64,000 nt of DNA from Metopolophium dirhodum (Eukaryota > Arthropoda > Insecta > Hemiptera > Aphididae), in assembly GCF_019925205.1 (NCBI RefSeq), contig NC_083561.1, forward strand, positions 22,815,217 through 22,879,216, read 5' to 3'. The notes beneath the pieces are model-generated. The model ran no database searches. It was not told the origin of the DNA and worked only from the letters and a program-made list of their open reading frames with translations. The number at the start of each line of letters is the position of its first letter. Positions within the stretch are counted from its first letter, which is position 1. Both the position numbers and the translations under genes were made by a program. Below are positions 36,462 through 49,925 of the stretch, piece by piece.

Positions 36462-37580
36462 ATGCAATTTTTATTAAAAATATGTGTCTTATCAATTATC
36501 ATAAAATGTACAGTCAGTGAGCTTCAATGTATGTCTTCGAATAGAAACGTAGATAAATGTCAAGATTGGAAAAAAATGTCAGTACTCGTGGCCGATCTAG
36601 TGGGTAGGTCAATCGTCAATGATAAAGTCGAAACAAAATCTAACATGGTAACGCTGTTGATTCGTGCGGCATCGGGTGTTATCGGACATGGCACCAATGC
36701 TCTAAAAACTCTAATAGTAAACGGATTGGTACTTTTGACGAAAACTGTAAGTTATCATTATGCTTTATGGAATGACAATAATGTTTTGTTGTTTTGTACA
36801 AATATAAATATATTACGTATATTGTATAACCCTTATTTAGATTTTAACGGTTTCTGATTACGGAACAACCAATTACAGAGGTACTAGCCAAAAAACTAAG
36901 AGCTTTCCCGATGGCAGTCCGATCGACTGGATCATAAATAATCCATATGTATGAACAGTACACCTAATTATGTTGCGCAATTTTTTCAATAAAACTTACT
37001 AGTGACTGTACCCAGTATATTAGATCGCTTGTACTGTAGTAGAGCTGGATGGCGCAACTAGGGATGGATGTGCTCCCCCCTCACCGATTCCCAAGTCACC
37101 CAAATGATTTAAAATTTTTAGTTAAATTGGAAATAATTATTATAATATAGACAAATACTTCGGAGTTTGGGGTTTTCTCTCACAGCAGCTGGTCAGCTAT
37201 TGGAAAATTTCATAATTTTAGCACATTCAACGGTCTCCAGTTGTGCCTCTGTGTGTTGCGGGTATCCATACCTATTATTATTTTTTTCTCGATTTTAGAT
37301 AAAATCGATGATGGATGATGCGACCGACGAAACGTTACCAGATGTATTGATCGAACAATTGGCGTCGGGCATGCCATGTGTTCAGCTGCTGCTTTGTCGC
37401 TTGTCGCCAATCATACACTACATGCAACGTCGGGTAAAGGAGAGTAGGCACGGTCGGTCTCAAGAATGGGTGGCGTGGAATGTGTCCGACTGGCAGCAAG
37501 TCAAAGGGAACGCGAAGCATTGCTCGGAAAAACATAACGACTGCGCGAAAATGATTAAACTGAATAATTCGTCCCGGTGA
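36462..37580 (+). CDS. Secreted six-cysteine protein of unknown function, three exons
   Basis: Exons: 36462-36746, 36841-36948, 37299-37580. All borders are GT/AG and all introns are phase 0, giving 224 residues. The first 19 residues (MQFLLKICVLSIIIKCTVS) are a typical signal peptide, with cleavage likely before ELQC. The mature chain has six Cys: two near the N-terminus (QC, DKC), two in exon 3 (MPCVQLLLCRLSPIIHYMQR) and two near the end (HCSEKHNDC), enough for three disulphides. A weakly hydrophobic stretch lies at about 66-95. Three hits argue it is real: signal peptide, in-phase junctions and higher GC in exon 3. I do not recognise the family. A salivary or haemolymph protein is possible but only a guess. 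An isoform stopping in the first intron would read on to about 36857. Confidence 0.72.
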
Positions 37581-40549
37581 TGCAAATCGTATGACATCGG
37601 CAAACGTTAATCCTGTTTACGTGACATTTCTGTTCAAAATTCGTGTTCAACAAAAGTATTATTTATCATATTAAAAATAATAATATTATTCTATTGGACG
37701 TAGGTACTTATATATACTATACCGTCTATACCTATATAATAATATATAGGTAGCGCTGTAATGTGATGGGAGTGGGTCATTTTTGCTTTGGGCAGAACGT
37801 TTTAAATCAATTAATTATTGTATACTTAATTATAAAAATAATATTAAAATAGCGGGTAATAGCTTTTAACCCTTATAATTTTTCCGGGGAGGTGGCCAAT
37901 ATGGTGACAAAAATCTTAAATTTTAAAGTCTCTTATTGTTATAGGCAGTGAATAAATGTGTACACAATCCTTAATATGACATGGTGTATAGTTATTGCTT
38001 TGTGTATATTCTATGTATAAGTATTAAGTACCTACCTATGTATAATAATAATGTAATTCAAGAAGTAATTTCACATTTTTTCATGGGATGCAAAATCAAT
38101 ATTGAAAATCTAAAGTAATACCAAAGTCTTTATAATTAACAAGTGTGTCAATAGGACGTGCAAACGTTGTTGTCTATAATATAGCTAAGCTAGTAATATA
38201 TAGAATACGGGCTTCTATAGCTGGTACGCATATAGTTTTTGAATTAGCCATTAGGTATAAATTATAATTGTTATTATATTATAATATTAAACAAGCATTT
38301 ATCAAAAACATCACGTAGATATGTGTTTGTGTGAAACAGTACGAGTTTACAATTATAATTTATTTATTAAGGTAATTCAATAAATGAAAAACAATTTTAA
38401 TATGAGCCTATTACGCACTTGTTTAATTTTAAGTTTAATGGAATTATTTTTCAATCTTTTCTGTGGCGTTTTTTTGTTTTTGTTTGTGATGTGATGGGAA
38501 TTTAGCGCAAATTTAAGATAGTAATTTTCTTCTGTCTATAGTACCTACCGTCTCTCTAAATCCAAACGGACTGAAGAGTTTTTGTAGGTTATACCTAACC
38601 TATTTGGCTATATTTCTATATATAATCGACTTCTTAGGGCCAACTTCACTCAGCCCCTACCTTACAACGTCTTTGTCTGATTGATTTGAAAATTCTGCTT
38701 ATATTTTGTATATTATTTGTTTTAAGAATATGCAAATCAATACTTTTTGTTTTGGCAAATTATATAAGTTTTTCGAAATGATTTTTACTTTATAATATTT
38801 TAATGGCTTATTTGGAAATTCTAAAAACCAATAATTTTTAGTTATTATTTATTTATCAATTATATATAGATGTATCGTATGGTGTATCTATATAAATATA
38901 TATTTACCGTGTAACTGGATCTGCTGCAGCGATATTTTATTGTAGCGGATAACACCATAACGGTATTATTGGGTGGGGTATGACTGTATGAGAATCCGGT
39001 TGGCAGGAAAAATAAAGCTTATATGCGTTTGACATCAAGATAACATAATAATATATAATATAAAATTTGGCCTATTACGGAAGAGTGAGGACATATACTA
39101 TATAGGTACCTAATGCGTCGTATGGTCGGCCGTATTCATTTTTCTCCATTATCAAAATAAAAAATTGTCACCATCTTATTAATTTCAATAGGTATCTATT
39201 ATTACACAATACAAATTAAATCAATTATTGTAAGTTTAAAATAGATACTAATTTATTATTTTATAATGTAATGTCCCTATATGTGATTTTGTTAGTTTTT
39301 ATATTAGAGTGAATACATTATTATTAAACTTTTGAGTAAGAACATCTAAACATCATCTGTACTTAAGCATCGCGCATCGGTGATGTTTTCGATATTTTAA
39401 TTTTCAAGCAAGAAATAGGTACCTATGTAAAATATCACAAATTAAAAATGTATTTACCTATATTGCTTGAATATTAGAATATCGAATAAAAGCCAACGTT
39501 TAACCACGGATAATGATCTTACCTAAAAGTTTAATATTAGGCCAATTCTCTCTAATATCAAAACTAACAGTACACTACCTATTGAAATTAGTGAATGAAA
39601 ATTTGCTTTGTCGTACGTGTGTAAGACGGGGACAACAAATGCATGGGTAGCCATCTTAACACATTCTCATACTACTTAAATGATTTTTTTCTTAATACAA
39701 TGAAATGTTTAGACATTTTTAAGCTAGGTACCTAAGTATTTTACATTTTCTAATTTAGGTACTTGTTTTTTCTATAAATGATTATCAGTACATTTTTGCT
39801 GATCAAAAAACTTGTAAATAATGTTAAACAAGATTCCTCATACCTAAGTTTTACTCGTAGACAACTTTAAAAATTCGAAAATACATAGCCACAAACATGC
39901 ACATAGAGGGGGGTTAGGAGGGCTTAGTCCGCTATGAGCCATCTTAAGCCCTCCCTAAGATATGTTACATAAGTTTAATACTACACTTTTTAATATTATA
40001 TAGCTATATAGGTAATCTTTATTATAATAAATTATATCATTTATGAGTTAAAAATTACCCAAGTATAATATAGGTACTCTAAGACTCAAGGAATCTATAA
40101 GGTACCTATAACTTTTACCTCAATCGGTCAAGTCGTTCAAAAGTTACACGATTAATAATACATTAATACAGAATACCTACCCTCAAGCATTATATAATAA
40201 TAAAGAAGTAGATACCTACTATTAGTATATCTTATAAGTTGTAATTGTATAAAACCTTTTTATTAAATTTATACAGTACAATTTAGTGTATACATTTAAT
40301 ATATAACATTAATAATGATACAAAAATATTAATTTACATTTAATTTGTGATTCAATCTTACATAAAATTGTGTTTGTGTAGTGCTATAGCACCCCCCTTG
40401 GCATGTTGCTTCCTGGAAAACAAATACTCTACACAACATGTATATTGTATTATTCAGTAGGCGGGGACATTTATAAAAAAAATTGGTACCAAAAAAAAAA
40501 TGCATAGGTAGTTTTTCCCTAACACTGAAAGGCTCGAAACGCTGCCCTA
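37581..40549. other. Gene-free AT-rich DNA with weak repeat scraps
   Basis: No exon is seen. About 39710-39890 contains a decayed reversed piece of the AT-rich repeat (AACAAGATTCCTCATACC). About 39905-39960 has a fragment with GGGTTAGGAGGGCTTAG and an inverted AAGCCCTCCCTAAG, probably MITE debris. Confidence 0.5.
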
Positions 40550-41385
40550 AACAATATATTGAGGAACAAATTCACTTTAGCTACGTAAAATAATTTTTGA
40601 ATTATTTATTTTTTTGAAACATACGTATTTCAACAAGTTTAGAACAAAGGTGAAAAAAATAATTTGCGGGAATCATCATTTTGGAAGTATTATATCCTTG
40701 AATCCTTCCACAGTTTGCGATTTTAAGTTTAAGTTTTTGTGTATGCATGCTCACAACACTGCACATTATAGGTATCTACTGCCGCGCACAGCGCCTAAAA
40801 CAAATTTTGATTATTTTAACGTGTCTATGTAGTTAAGCATTCAAAAACGATGGTGAAGTCAGAATTTGGCGGTCAGACGTAGTTATATCTAATTTAAATT
40901 TATAGTATTTTCATATACACCTGGCGTGGTTACTTGCTCTTTGTGGTCACTTGGACAATTCAAATCGAAAATATTCCTCAACTTATTATGTACACTTCAG
41001 AACTAAGTTCGACCGGAAAATTCTGACTTCACTATCGTTTTCAGGATGCTTAACTACATATTATTATGTTAAATCAAACAAATTGAAAATAGGATGCCCG
41101 GTAAAACATAAATATACTACTGATTTCACCATCATTTTTAACTTGTTAAAATACGTAAAAAATATTCAAAATTTTTTATAGGCGCTGGGCGCGACAGTTA
41201 AGTACGGCGTTGTGCGTATGCGTGTAAATACGTAAAATCCTAAAATTTGGAAGAATATAATACATCCAAAATAATGATTTCCACAATTTATTTTTGCACC
41301 ATCATTCTTAACTCGTTGAAATACGTATGTTTCAAAAAAAAAAAATGCAGGGCGTTGCTAAAGTGAATTTATGCTATATTAAATA
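40550..41385. mobile_element. Fold-back element of about 840 bp (long inverted repeat)
   Basis: The two halves are imperfect inverted copies of each other around a centre near 40965. Matching landmarks: TTCACTTTAGC near 40570 and GCTAAAGTGAA near 41358; GAAACATACGTATTTCAAC near 40617 and GTTGAAATACGTATGTTTC near 41317; AATCATCATTTTGGA near 40670 and its partner near 41265; GCGCACAGCGCC near 40785 and GGCGCTGGGCGCG near 41181; ATGTAGTTAAGCAT near 40828 and ATGCTTAACTACAT near 41045; GAAGTCAGAATTT near 40856 and AAATTCTGACTTC near 41018. The open frames at 40614-40832 and 40951-41181 are chance readings of these arms. A transcript through it would form a long hairpin. Confidence 0.85.
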
Positions 41386-41496
41386 GTGTTGTTTTTAAAG
41401 TTGAAATATTAGGCACATTCATTTTGAGGACTAAAAAAAAGTCTTGCCATCAGTATATATATGGAGTATACAGAGTACCTGAATACGAGACCTTAA

Positions 41497-41540
41497 CTTT
41501 AGCACCCCCTCCCCCCATAAAAACCCTAGATCCGCCACTG
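41497..41540. mobile_element. Solitary hAT-type terminus
   Basis: CACCCCCTCCCCCC followed by CCTAGATCCGCCACTG (ending 41540) has the form of a hAT right end, with a C-rich run next to an inverted terminal CCGCCACTG. No matching left end was found nearby, so this is a relic. Confidence 0.5.
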
Positions 41541-41575
41541 CTCATGTGTTGTCTCCGTCTTACAAATATCAAACA

Positions 41576-41825
41576 GCAAAAACTATTTTTCGTGGGTAGA
41601 ACCACTCAGGCTGTAGTCCAAGCTAAGCAACCAAATGTTCACATTATAAATATGAGAACATTTACTAACAGGCGCCCAGGCGTTATTTTATTTATTCGTA
41701 TTTGTGATATCAAAAAACCAAAAACAACTTTGCACAGTAAATGTTCTCCTCTTTATAGTGTGAAAATTTGGTTGCTTAGCTTGGCTACAGCCTGAGTGGT
41801 TCTTACCTACGCAAAACAGTTTTTA
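41576..41825. mobile_element. 250-bp palindromic MITE with about 90-bp inverted arms
   Basis: The left arm (41576-41666: AAAACTATTTTTCGTGGGTA, then AACCACTCAGGCTGTAGTCC, then AAGCTAAGCAACCAAATGTT) is mirrored by the right arm (41736-41825: GGTTGCTTAGCTTGG, CTACAGCCTGAGTGGTTC, GCAAAACAGTTTTT). About 70 bp of loop separates them. The apparent 123-codon frame at 41424-41795 runs across it and is an artefact. Confidence 0.88.
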
Positions 41826-44039
41826 ACCTTAGGTACTCAATGGTGAGATATCTACGTCCTACACTCGACACATTTTTTTTATGTAGTTCCTTCAGCAGAG
41901 TGGTTATCCTATACGAGCAACACTTGGGCTTGTAACACTTTATACAATATACTTATATATGATATACCTAATCGTCCTAATCAACTTCTTGTACATTTAA
42001 TTGGGTTATTACTTATTTATTAAACCGTTTAATTCAAATAAATAAATAATATGATAATAGAACATAATATTAAGAATATATCTGTTGAATTAACTTTTTA
42101 TGTAGCATCTCAGCATCTCTCATATTGAAAAACTAGATATTATACAATTGTATACCTACATAAGTAAATATAATAGGAGTTATTTCGTTTAGCCATTGTT
42201 GAAAATATTATACAATGGTGTTTTAAATGTTTAAACATTGATTTAAGTATAATTAAATATCCATAATCCCTTCACCCGCTTTCGCTCCTAAGAACCTACC
42301 TATTATAAACTGGGTATTTTACAGTTAACTCACTAATGTCTAATACTTGGTACCTACTACTTATATAATGTTTTAAATTTAAGAATTACTATAATTAATA
42401 ATTCAATGGACACCCAAATCCTCCTAATTCATTGTGAAAATTGAATTGCAAATTGCAATAAGCATTGTCGTAACTCGTAATAATTTAACAGATAGGTGTT
42501 TGATAATTGATATCTCTATATATTTTAGGTTTCTTGTTATAATATAATTATTAAAATAATGTGTAAGCGGGTGGTAGGTAGGTATAGACGAATATATTGT
42601 TGGTTGTGTATGTTTTAGGTATATAAGAGCTGTATAGTACACTATATGTGTTTATACACTCTATAGTACCTATAATAATATATAATAGCTGTACAGTTTA
42701 ACTATAATTGCATAAACAGTAGATACATTTTAGAATAATTTCTGTGAATCGTAATAATAAAAGTATATACATGCATGTCATATTTTATATGATGTAAATA
42801 TAATATTTAATACTATAGGTACCTACTTACAATGAAACATTAATGAGATATTTAAAGTAAAATATAAGGTGCTATTTATTGATATAAATAACATGGTATA
42901 ATTATGTTATAAATTATATGTGTTGTGTGTTTTATAAGAACATACTTGCATTAATTTTGGTAAAATTAATTTTGGTTCTATATAATGGGTTTTGTTTTTT
43001 TTTGTTGTTGTTCAAAATGAATAACTGTAAATAAGTAGGTACCTTGACATTTTCGCTAAATATTTATATCAGCATATTTTATATATAGTTTAATACAAGT
43101 TTTATTCTGACATTTGGGATGCAGTATATTTAATAATATTTTTTTGACATTAAATTAATCGAGATGAACTTATTATAGGTACTTTCTCAATTTATTGAAT
43201 TTATAAATATATTTTATATAATATAAGGTTGGGCAAGCTTACTCATACTAACCTAATCCTTCTATATTTACTGTATGCGCTCATAATTGTTTTTAATTTA
43301 AAAAAATTAATTTTTGCAGTGATTTGAACTAGAAATCAAATAATTATAGATATTGGAGGCGATTACTGTGACCCTCACTATTTAAAATAATAGACAATTC
43401 ATGTGAATGATATTTTTGAAATCGGGAGGCAATTCGATTAACCTTTAAAAAAAAAAAAGTTTACGGGAGGCAATTTAAGAGTCAGATGCGAGGCAATTCA
43501 GGTGCCCCCTATTATTGGCTATACCTATGATAACTAAATGCATTTAGCATAAAGGGCTTTATTACGCTTTCTATATTTAATAATTTTAATGGTACGTTAT
43601 GTATTGAGTAAGTAGATATTATTATTCAGACTGTATAATTATTTAATATAAAAAAAATAACGTAAAAACTAAAAGTAACTTTTTTAATTTTAATAGTAGG
43701 CAGATAGTGCAAATTTTCACTAACAATATAGTAATAACTAATAGCAAGTAATATAGATAAATTATGATTAATATTGATTATCGATATATTATAATCAAAT
43801 CAAATTCAAATTTAAATTATAACGAAACATCAAAAATGGATTTTTTTTTATTTAAAATAAACTATATAGTAAACATTTTAATTTGAAATGTAATTAATAT
43901 AAAAATAATATAAATACAAATAGGTATACCTATTCATTTATAGAGATAATGGAAAATAAAATGATAATGAATAAACACAAACTACACCACATCATACTGC
44001 AAATCAAGACTTATGTTGTATATTAAACACAGTCCACAC
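41826..44039. other. Gene-free AT-rich DNA
   Basis: AT-rich with many TAGGTA/TACCTA strings. A small GGAGGCAATTC motif family recurs at about 43420-43500 (CGGGAGGCAATTCGATTA, CGGGAGGCAATTTAAGAGTC, GCGAGGCAATTCAGG) without clear boundaries. No exon is seen. Confidence 0.5.
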
Positions 44040-44575
44040 ATTAATGATGATATTGATTTGATAAACATTACTGTGGGTTTTTAATATTGGTAACTGTCAA
44101 CTGATATAAGTTACACAAGGTTCCTCATAAGCTGTTATTTTAGCTATTTATAAATATTAAAAATAAATAGGCACTTTTTTATATAAGCGTTTTGAAGTTT
44201 AAATATTGACAAAGCTTTAAACCATGAAAATTTGCAAAAAATTTTTTAGTTGAAAATTTATAAAATATTCAGTTTTTATAGCTAAGGCTTAAAAATGTAA
44301 TACTTAAAGGTTCCTCGTAGTAGTGTTCTTACTGATATCAAAAAATATTTAAACACAATTTTTTTATACAAAGAACAATTTTAGTTATTTTGGTGAAACG
44401 AAAATATTATTTGTTACAACTAGAGACTTTTACATGTTTTCTTATATTTCTTGTATGTAGTTAAATCGAGGGTCGGAGGCGGAACCGCGTTAGCATTACT
44501 TCACCTATTTAGGTTCACTTGACGTCTATTGTACATCAGAGTGGTTACCTACTTTCCCCCTCTTTTTTTTCATTC
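44040..44575 (-). repeat. Very diverged reversed copy of the AT-rich repeat
   Basis: Recognisable pieces in reversed order include CAAGGTTCCTCATAAGC (44115), TATAGCTAAGGCTTAAAAATG (44277) shortened by decay, GGTTCACTTGACGTC, and a degenerate 5' end ATCAGAGTGGTTACCTACTT (44536-44555). Confidence 0.5.
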
Positions 44576-47500
44576 AAATGAACATTTAATCACAATTATT
44601 TAATTATCAAAACAGAAAATATGTTATAATCAATAATCATATTAATATATTATATTATAATATTCTGTAGTGATAGCCAGATAGGTAGTTACTAATTACA
44701 GATTACAGAATATAGGTATTGCCATAAATCATTATAAAATATTGTGAATAATATTTTAACACTTCAGTACCTAGTTCAGATCGGTACTTATTGTATTATG
44801 TCTATATATGTGCGGTAGTTGAGTGGATACGTGGAGTATGCTGAGTATGCCGTATATTGTATATACTATATAATAATATATTATTCAAACGTGAAAAGAG
44901 TAATACGAAATCATATATTAATATATTATGTATACCTACCTATAATATTTAATAAGTATTATCCTCGAAAATAACAGTACATTTACACCATTCCTACACT
45001 AACCTATAGGTAGCTGGTACCTACTTTATAAAAAACGCGCGTGTTCTCGATTACCAGTGCGCATTTCATTATTTGTCATTATATAGTAGGTATACCTATA
45101 CAATAGTCATACAGGTACAAAACACATAGCTTCTTATGTATATTGTATGCATGTATTTATATTAGATATATTATTATTTATTATATATTTATATCCACAA
45201 GTTATAAGTATTTATGGTTAGCAATTGTAATTATCCTTAATACCCGCATGTTTATTTGTATTCCTATATTTTCTACATTCATATACATATACATAATATA
45301 TTATTTCACATAATACATATTATTAGGAAGGTACTAAGTATTTGGATATATAGTGATTAATGCGGCTGTGGTGTATAGGTATGACTAATCGAATTATTTT
45401 GCTAGATAACTTACTGCAATATATGCCATATCTTCTGGCTAATTTCACTGTAAAAATGAGTTCAAATTAATTTTGTGTGACAATCTGAAATATTCCAAAT
45501 CATATTATATTATATTTAGTATTATTCAATATTCATAAAACATACTTCAAATACCTGTATTATAATATGAAATAGGTAAGTATATTTTTTCAGACGTTTA
45601 GAGATTTAAATATGCACGTGCTCCATATTTTTCATTATTTAAAATAATAGTTTTTATAAATATTTTTTATAAAAACTATTAAATGTTAGTTATATATTAT
45701 GTGCCTACCAAGTACAATTATATTTAATAATACACGTTTATATATTTTTTTTATACAATATTTACGCACCGATTTGTAGGAATTTTCATTTCATTGAACT
45801 CGGACAATAATTTTTGTTTTCAAATCGGTTTTAGATCTGAAATAAAAAGGTACCTATAGATACCTCTAGTATCAACCCATTTGACCTATACATATAATAT
45901 CATTTAAAAAAATGTTCATTCGTCAGAATTAATGATTTTCTATATACATATTAGAATAATTTTCCATTATAGTTATATATATATGCATATAATTATTATA
46001 TTCACCTTTCATTTTTATTGGATTTTTGTATGCCAGCATTATATTAAATACCAATACAGTTTAGAAAGATCAACTTCAAACAACTAATTATAATTGGGTC
46101 TATTTTGTGTGATGTTGGTACTGATGTGTTTATATATAATATTATATATGCGAAGAAATTCGTTTGACGATATAATAACAAAAATAATACCTATATAGGT
46201 AGTGTTTCGTATTATTTTCATTGCGCTTTGCTTGTTTGTGTTTAGACAATAAACTGTGATCAAATCGCCACAACTGTACCTATATACGTGGCGTGATTTT
46301 AATATTATATTGCTGTATTATCCCATTGAAATAACAGTAACAATAATCAATATATAATACTATGTATCGAATATTCACATAATAACGAATGAGCGTATCG
46401 TGAATAAATAATAATAATCCTAAAAAGAAAAAAAAATGAAAAGTATATATATGTACCTATGTATAATACGATTACGAGTATAACAACAATTTGTTCGTTA
46501 ATATTGTAACCTACATTCATATAAATCATATTTTTATAGACGAAACTACAACTATGTTTTCTCTAGTAGGTATGCAGTGTTATATAGGTAGTTAATATTT
46601 ACTTATAAATAATAAATATAAGCTACATAATATACTGGGTATATTTTAGTCCCTTAAAATGACAGTTGTTTTCGCGGCTCATTTCAATACTATAATTAAT
46701 AATATTATTGAGTATATAATATAATATTGTAATATAATAATGTAATATAATAATTGTAATATTGTAATGCTTGGGAAAATACCGTCCGTGGTTGTTCCCT
46801 TGTCTATGTAGGTACATGTCTGATGAACGATCATAGTAGCAACTTGAAGATTACTAACAGTTTTCCATCGTCCGCTAAACACGTCTTGTGAAAACACTAC
46901 AAACTCACTAGCCAACAATCAACATGAACCGTCTGGTAATTATTATAATTTAAACCTGCCTGAAAAAAAATGTTGTCGTTACATTAGAAATGTACCTACT
47001 CAATGATAATAAATAATAATACATATCCTTGTCCTGGGCACTCACTCCTGGTGTGGTGTTCCTGCAGATACAAATATAATATCAAACGTCTATATTATAT
47101 AGCCGACAGTCGAGTCTGGAAAAATCGAATTTCAAGGGGAATAAAAATAAATTCGAATTATATTATTTTTTAGTTATATAATTCCTCAGTACACAACATG
47201 AAACCCTTCAAGAGGCAAGGAAAAAATTCTAGTTGTTGAGATTTGGGTTATGTGAAGACTTGTGGATTTTATAGTAAATGGATAATATTAAATATACAAT
47301 ATATTATATAATACAACGTCGATACCTATAATGTGTCAAATACCGGAGGAATTTAATTTTATTGAGTTTGAAATCGTGTATTATTCGTTGGTTCTGTGTT
47401 TAAAATCGGAAATTGAAATTAGTCATGACGAGACTTCAAGGCACAGCCGCACAGGTGTCGTATATAATATAGTATAGGTACTAGGTACTAATGTACTATT

Positions 47501-49545
47501 CTTGTATAAACGGGAGCAATGTTAGGTATTATTAATATTATATTATGTACCCAACATTACTACCAAAAGAATATATAATATTATTCTATATTTTTTTTTA
47601 TTGTTGGATTCTAGGGTATTATAGTAGTTGGTTGTACTATGTAGTGTTCGTCATGCCAATTGAAAGAATAGCGGTAACGCGTGTTTCGAATGTGACAAAA
47701 TGTACACCTACATTATATTATTAGATATACTATATTATTATATTTTATGTGTGGATCGATCTCTTCTTTCATCGTTATTATGTACATAACATTAATATAT
47801 TATATTTAAAAAATAAAGAAGTTTTCGATAGATAAAAAATATTAATATACGCGTGTGTACCAACGTTTATATCAACGTATACATATTATATAGAGTCATA
47901 CAGATACATTTTCGATTTTAATATTACAGTATTATAATATTATGATGCATCATCTTCACATTTACTCTTTGTGTCACAAAAGTAGAACGTCGTTTAAAAA
48001 AATAAAATTCATCTTAGTATTTTTTTTTTAAATATATACATTGGAATTAGTAAGACGAGTGTGTAGCTGGTATACCTTACTACTCGAAATCCCATCGAGT
48101 GAGAACCAATATAACCATAACGGCAAAACAGTGAAAATAGGCTTCCGTATATGTAATTAAAAATATTATACCTACCTACGGCCGCGGCGTGCTGATAGTG
48201 GCACATAAACTATATGTATAGGGCGTATACATTTAAAGCCCTTACGGCTTACTATATTTATACATATAGTGTATAATATATTAATTTTTATCGATATAAT
48301 ATATTATGTATGTATAGATAATAAAATTATAAGCTACACTGTTTTTTTACGTGAAAGAGGCGTGGTTTTCCATTGTGTAACCCTTTTGGATTCGCCTCTG
48401 CGTCATCGAATAATAAATACATTTACATTTTCTATAATAGTATAATGTACCACTTACCAGTTACCTGCACTCGAACAACTAGGTATATAAATAAATAACA
48501 AAATTATACATATTTTAATATACCTACTGCAACGCAGCGCGTATATTATTATAATTTTATATATTTATATTGTTTTATTCACTCCACTATTTCCAGCGGT
48601 GATTCTCATTTCTCGCATTACTACACTACAGGACAATAATTGTTATTGTTTAGTCAATGTTTTACGAATATTTTAAATTACACACCAATTTGGACGATTA
48701 ATTTTCGGTTTTTGTCATTGGCCTGCGCGCGTAGAAGTTTCGTGGCGAAATTCATCGATACCTGTAAGTATATAATAGCTACGTGACTCACCGTCACCTA
48801 TAAAATGTTCGTTATTATATAGAGTATTATATACCATTATGTTTCACCGAAATTTAATAAAAAAAAAAAAATAGAACCAGATATCTATTATTAGCTATTA
48901 GTCATTACTCATATTTAAAATTATAGCCGAACGTAGGTACTGTCGTTTTTTAATTTTTTGTCGATGTTTATTTGTTCAATGAACGAACACTGGCATAAAT
49001 GCATAAAATAGTATACAATCAGTTTTTAAATAAGTATATAGGTACCTATACTTTCTAGTTTCTACAGCATCCGATCACTTTTAAACAGACCGATTATTTT
49101 AAATGAACAATTTTATCCTCGATTCGGAATAGTGCACAGATACGAGATACCTATTGATTATATTACGTTATTTTGAGCCTCGCGGTCGTTCGAAATACCA
49201 AAGGTGCTCAAAATGTAGTAGTTCACCGTAATTGTACAAATAATTGTATACTTAAAATGTTATGATTTCTGTACACTTTATGTCATATAGAATTTATTAA
49301 ATAAAAAGTAATATTTAAAAAATAAAATACGTAAGCAAACTTTTAAAATTAAAAAATATGCTTTATCAAATATCAATAAGGTCTATCTAAACTAGCGAGT
49401 CTTTTTTCGTTCGACTGAAGACCAATAGTAAGGACTTTAGTACTCTATAATAGGCTTGAGCTATTCAATTATAAAACAGTTATCCCACAGAAAAGTGCAG
49501 GCTCGGATCCAGAAGATTTTAACAGGGGGTGCCCCCCCCCCCCGA
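44576..49545. other. Gene desert, AT-rich
   Basis: No supported gene. At 46924-46935 the text ATGAACCGTCTG is followed at once by GTAATT, after a less AT-rich 130-bp leader. This is the form of a tiny first coding exon as in many insect cuticle and secreted protein genes, but no second exon is recognised. An inverted palindrome AATAGTTTTTATAAATATTT followed by its complement lies near 45646-45680. Confidence 0.45.
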
Positions 49546-49925
49546 AAAATGGTAGATAAGTGGGTGTTGCTAAGCTGTACAGTATAGGCTAAAATATCAT
49601 TGTATACGAAAAAGAGCGAAGACGGGTCAGTCAGCCATATTACTAAGTATTATATTTCATGTATATACAGACAATTGTCTTAGAGTTGCACCAAAAACCG
49701 AAATACCGTAAAAAATTCCGTTTTTCCTTAATTTTTATTTTGTTTTTCCTGGTGCTTTTAAAAACTATTTTTTAAATTAATTTTAATATTTGACCTGAAG
49801 AAAATCTAAGCAGTTTTATCGCCCCAAACAGCGATGACAGACACAACAAATATATATATAAAATAAATAAAAAAAAACCACTGATGCACTGAATTGCATT
49901 GTATCGCTCCGCTCAGAATCTAAAA
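49546..49925 (+). repeat. Internally deleted copy of the AT-rich repeat
   Basis: Both ends are present: GGTAGATAAGTGGGTGTTGC and CTGTACAGT at the left, and ATCGCTCCGCTCAGAATCTA at the right. Only about 380 bp remain because most of both internal units is gone. It is preceded by a hAT-like fragment (CAGGCTCGGATCCAGAAG at 49498) and a C run (49532-49543). Confidence 0.75.

Noticed and set aside
41424..41795. 123-codon plus-strand frame
   Set aside because: It spans a hAT end and both arms of a palindromic MITE, so it is not a gene.
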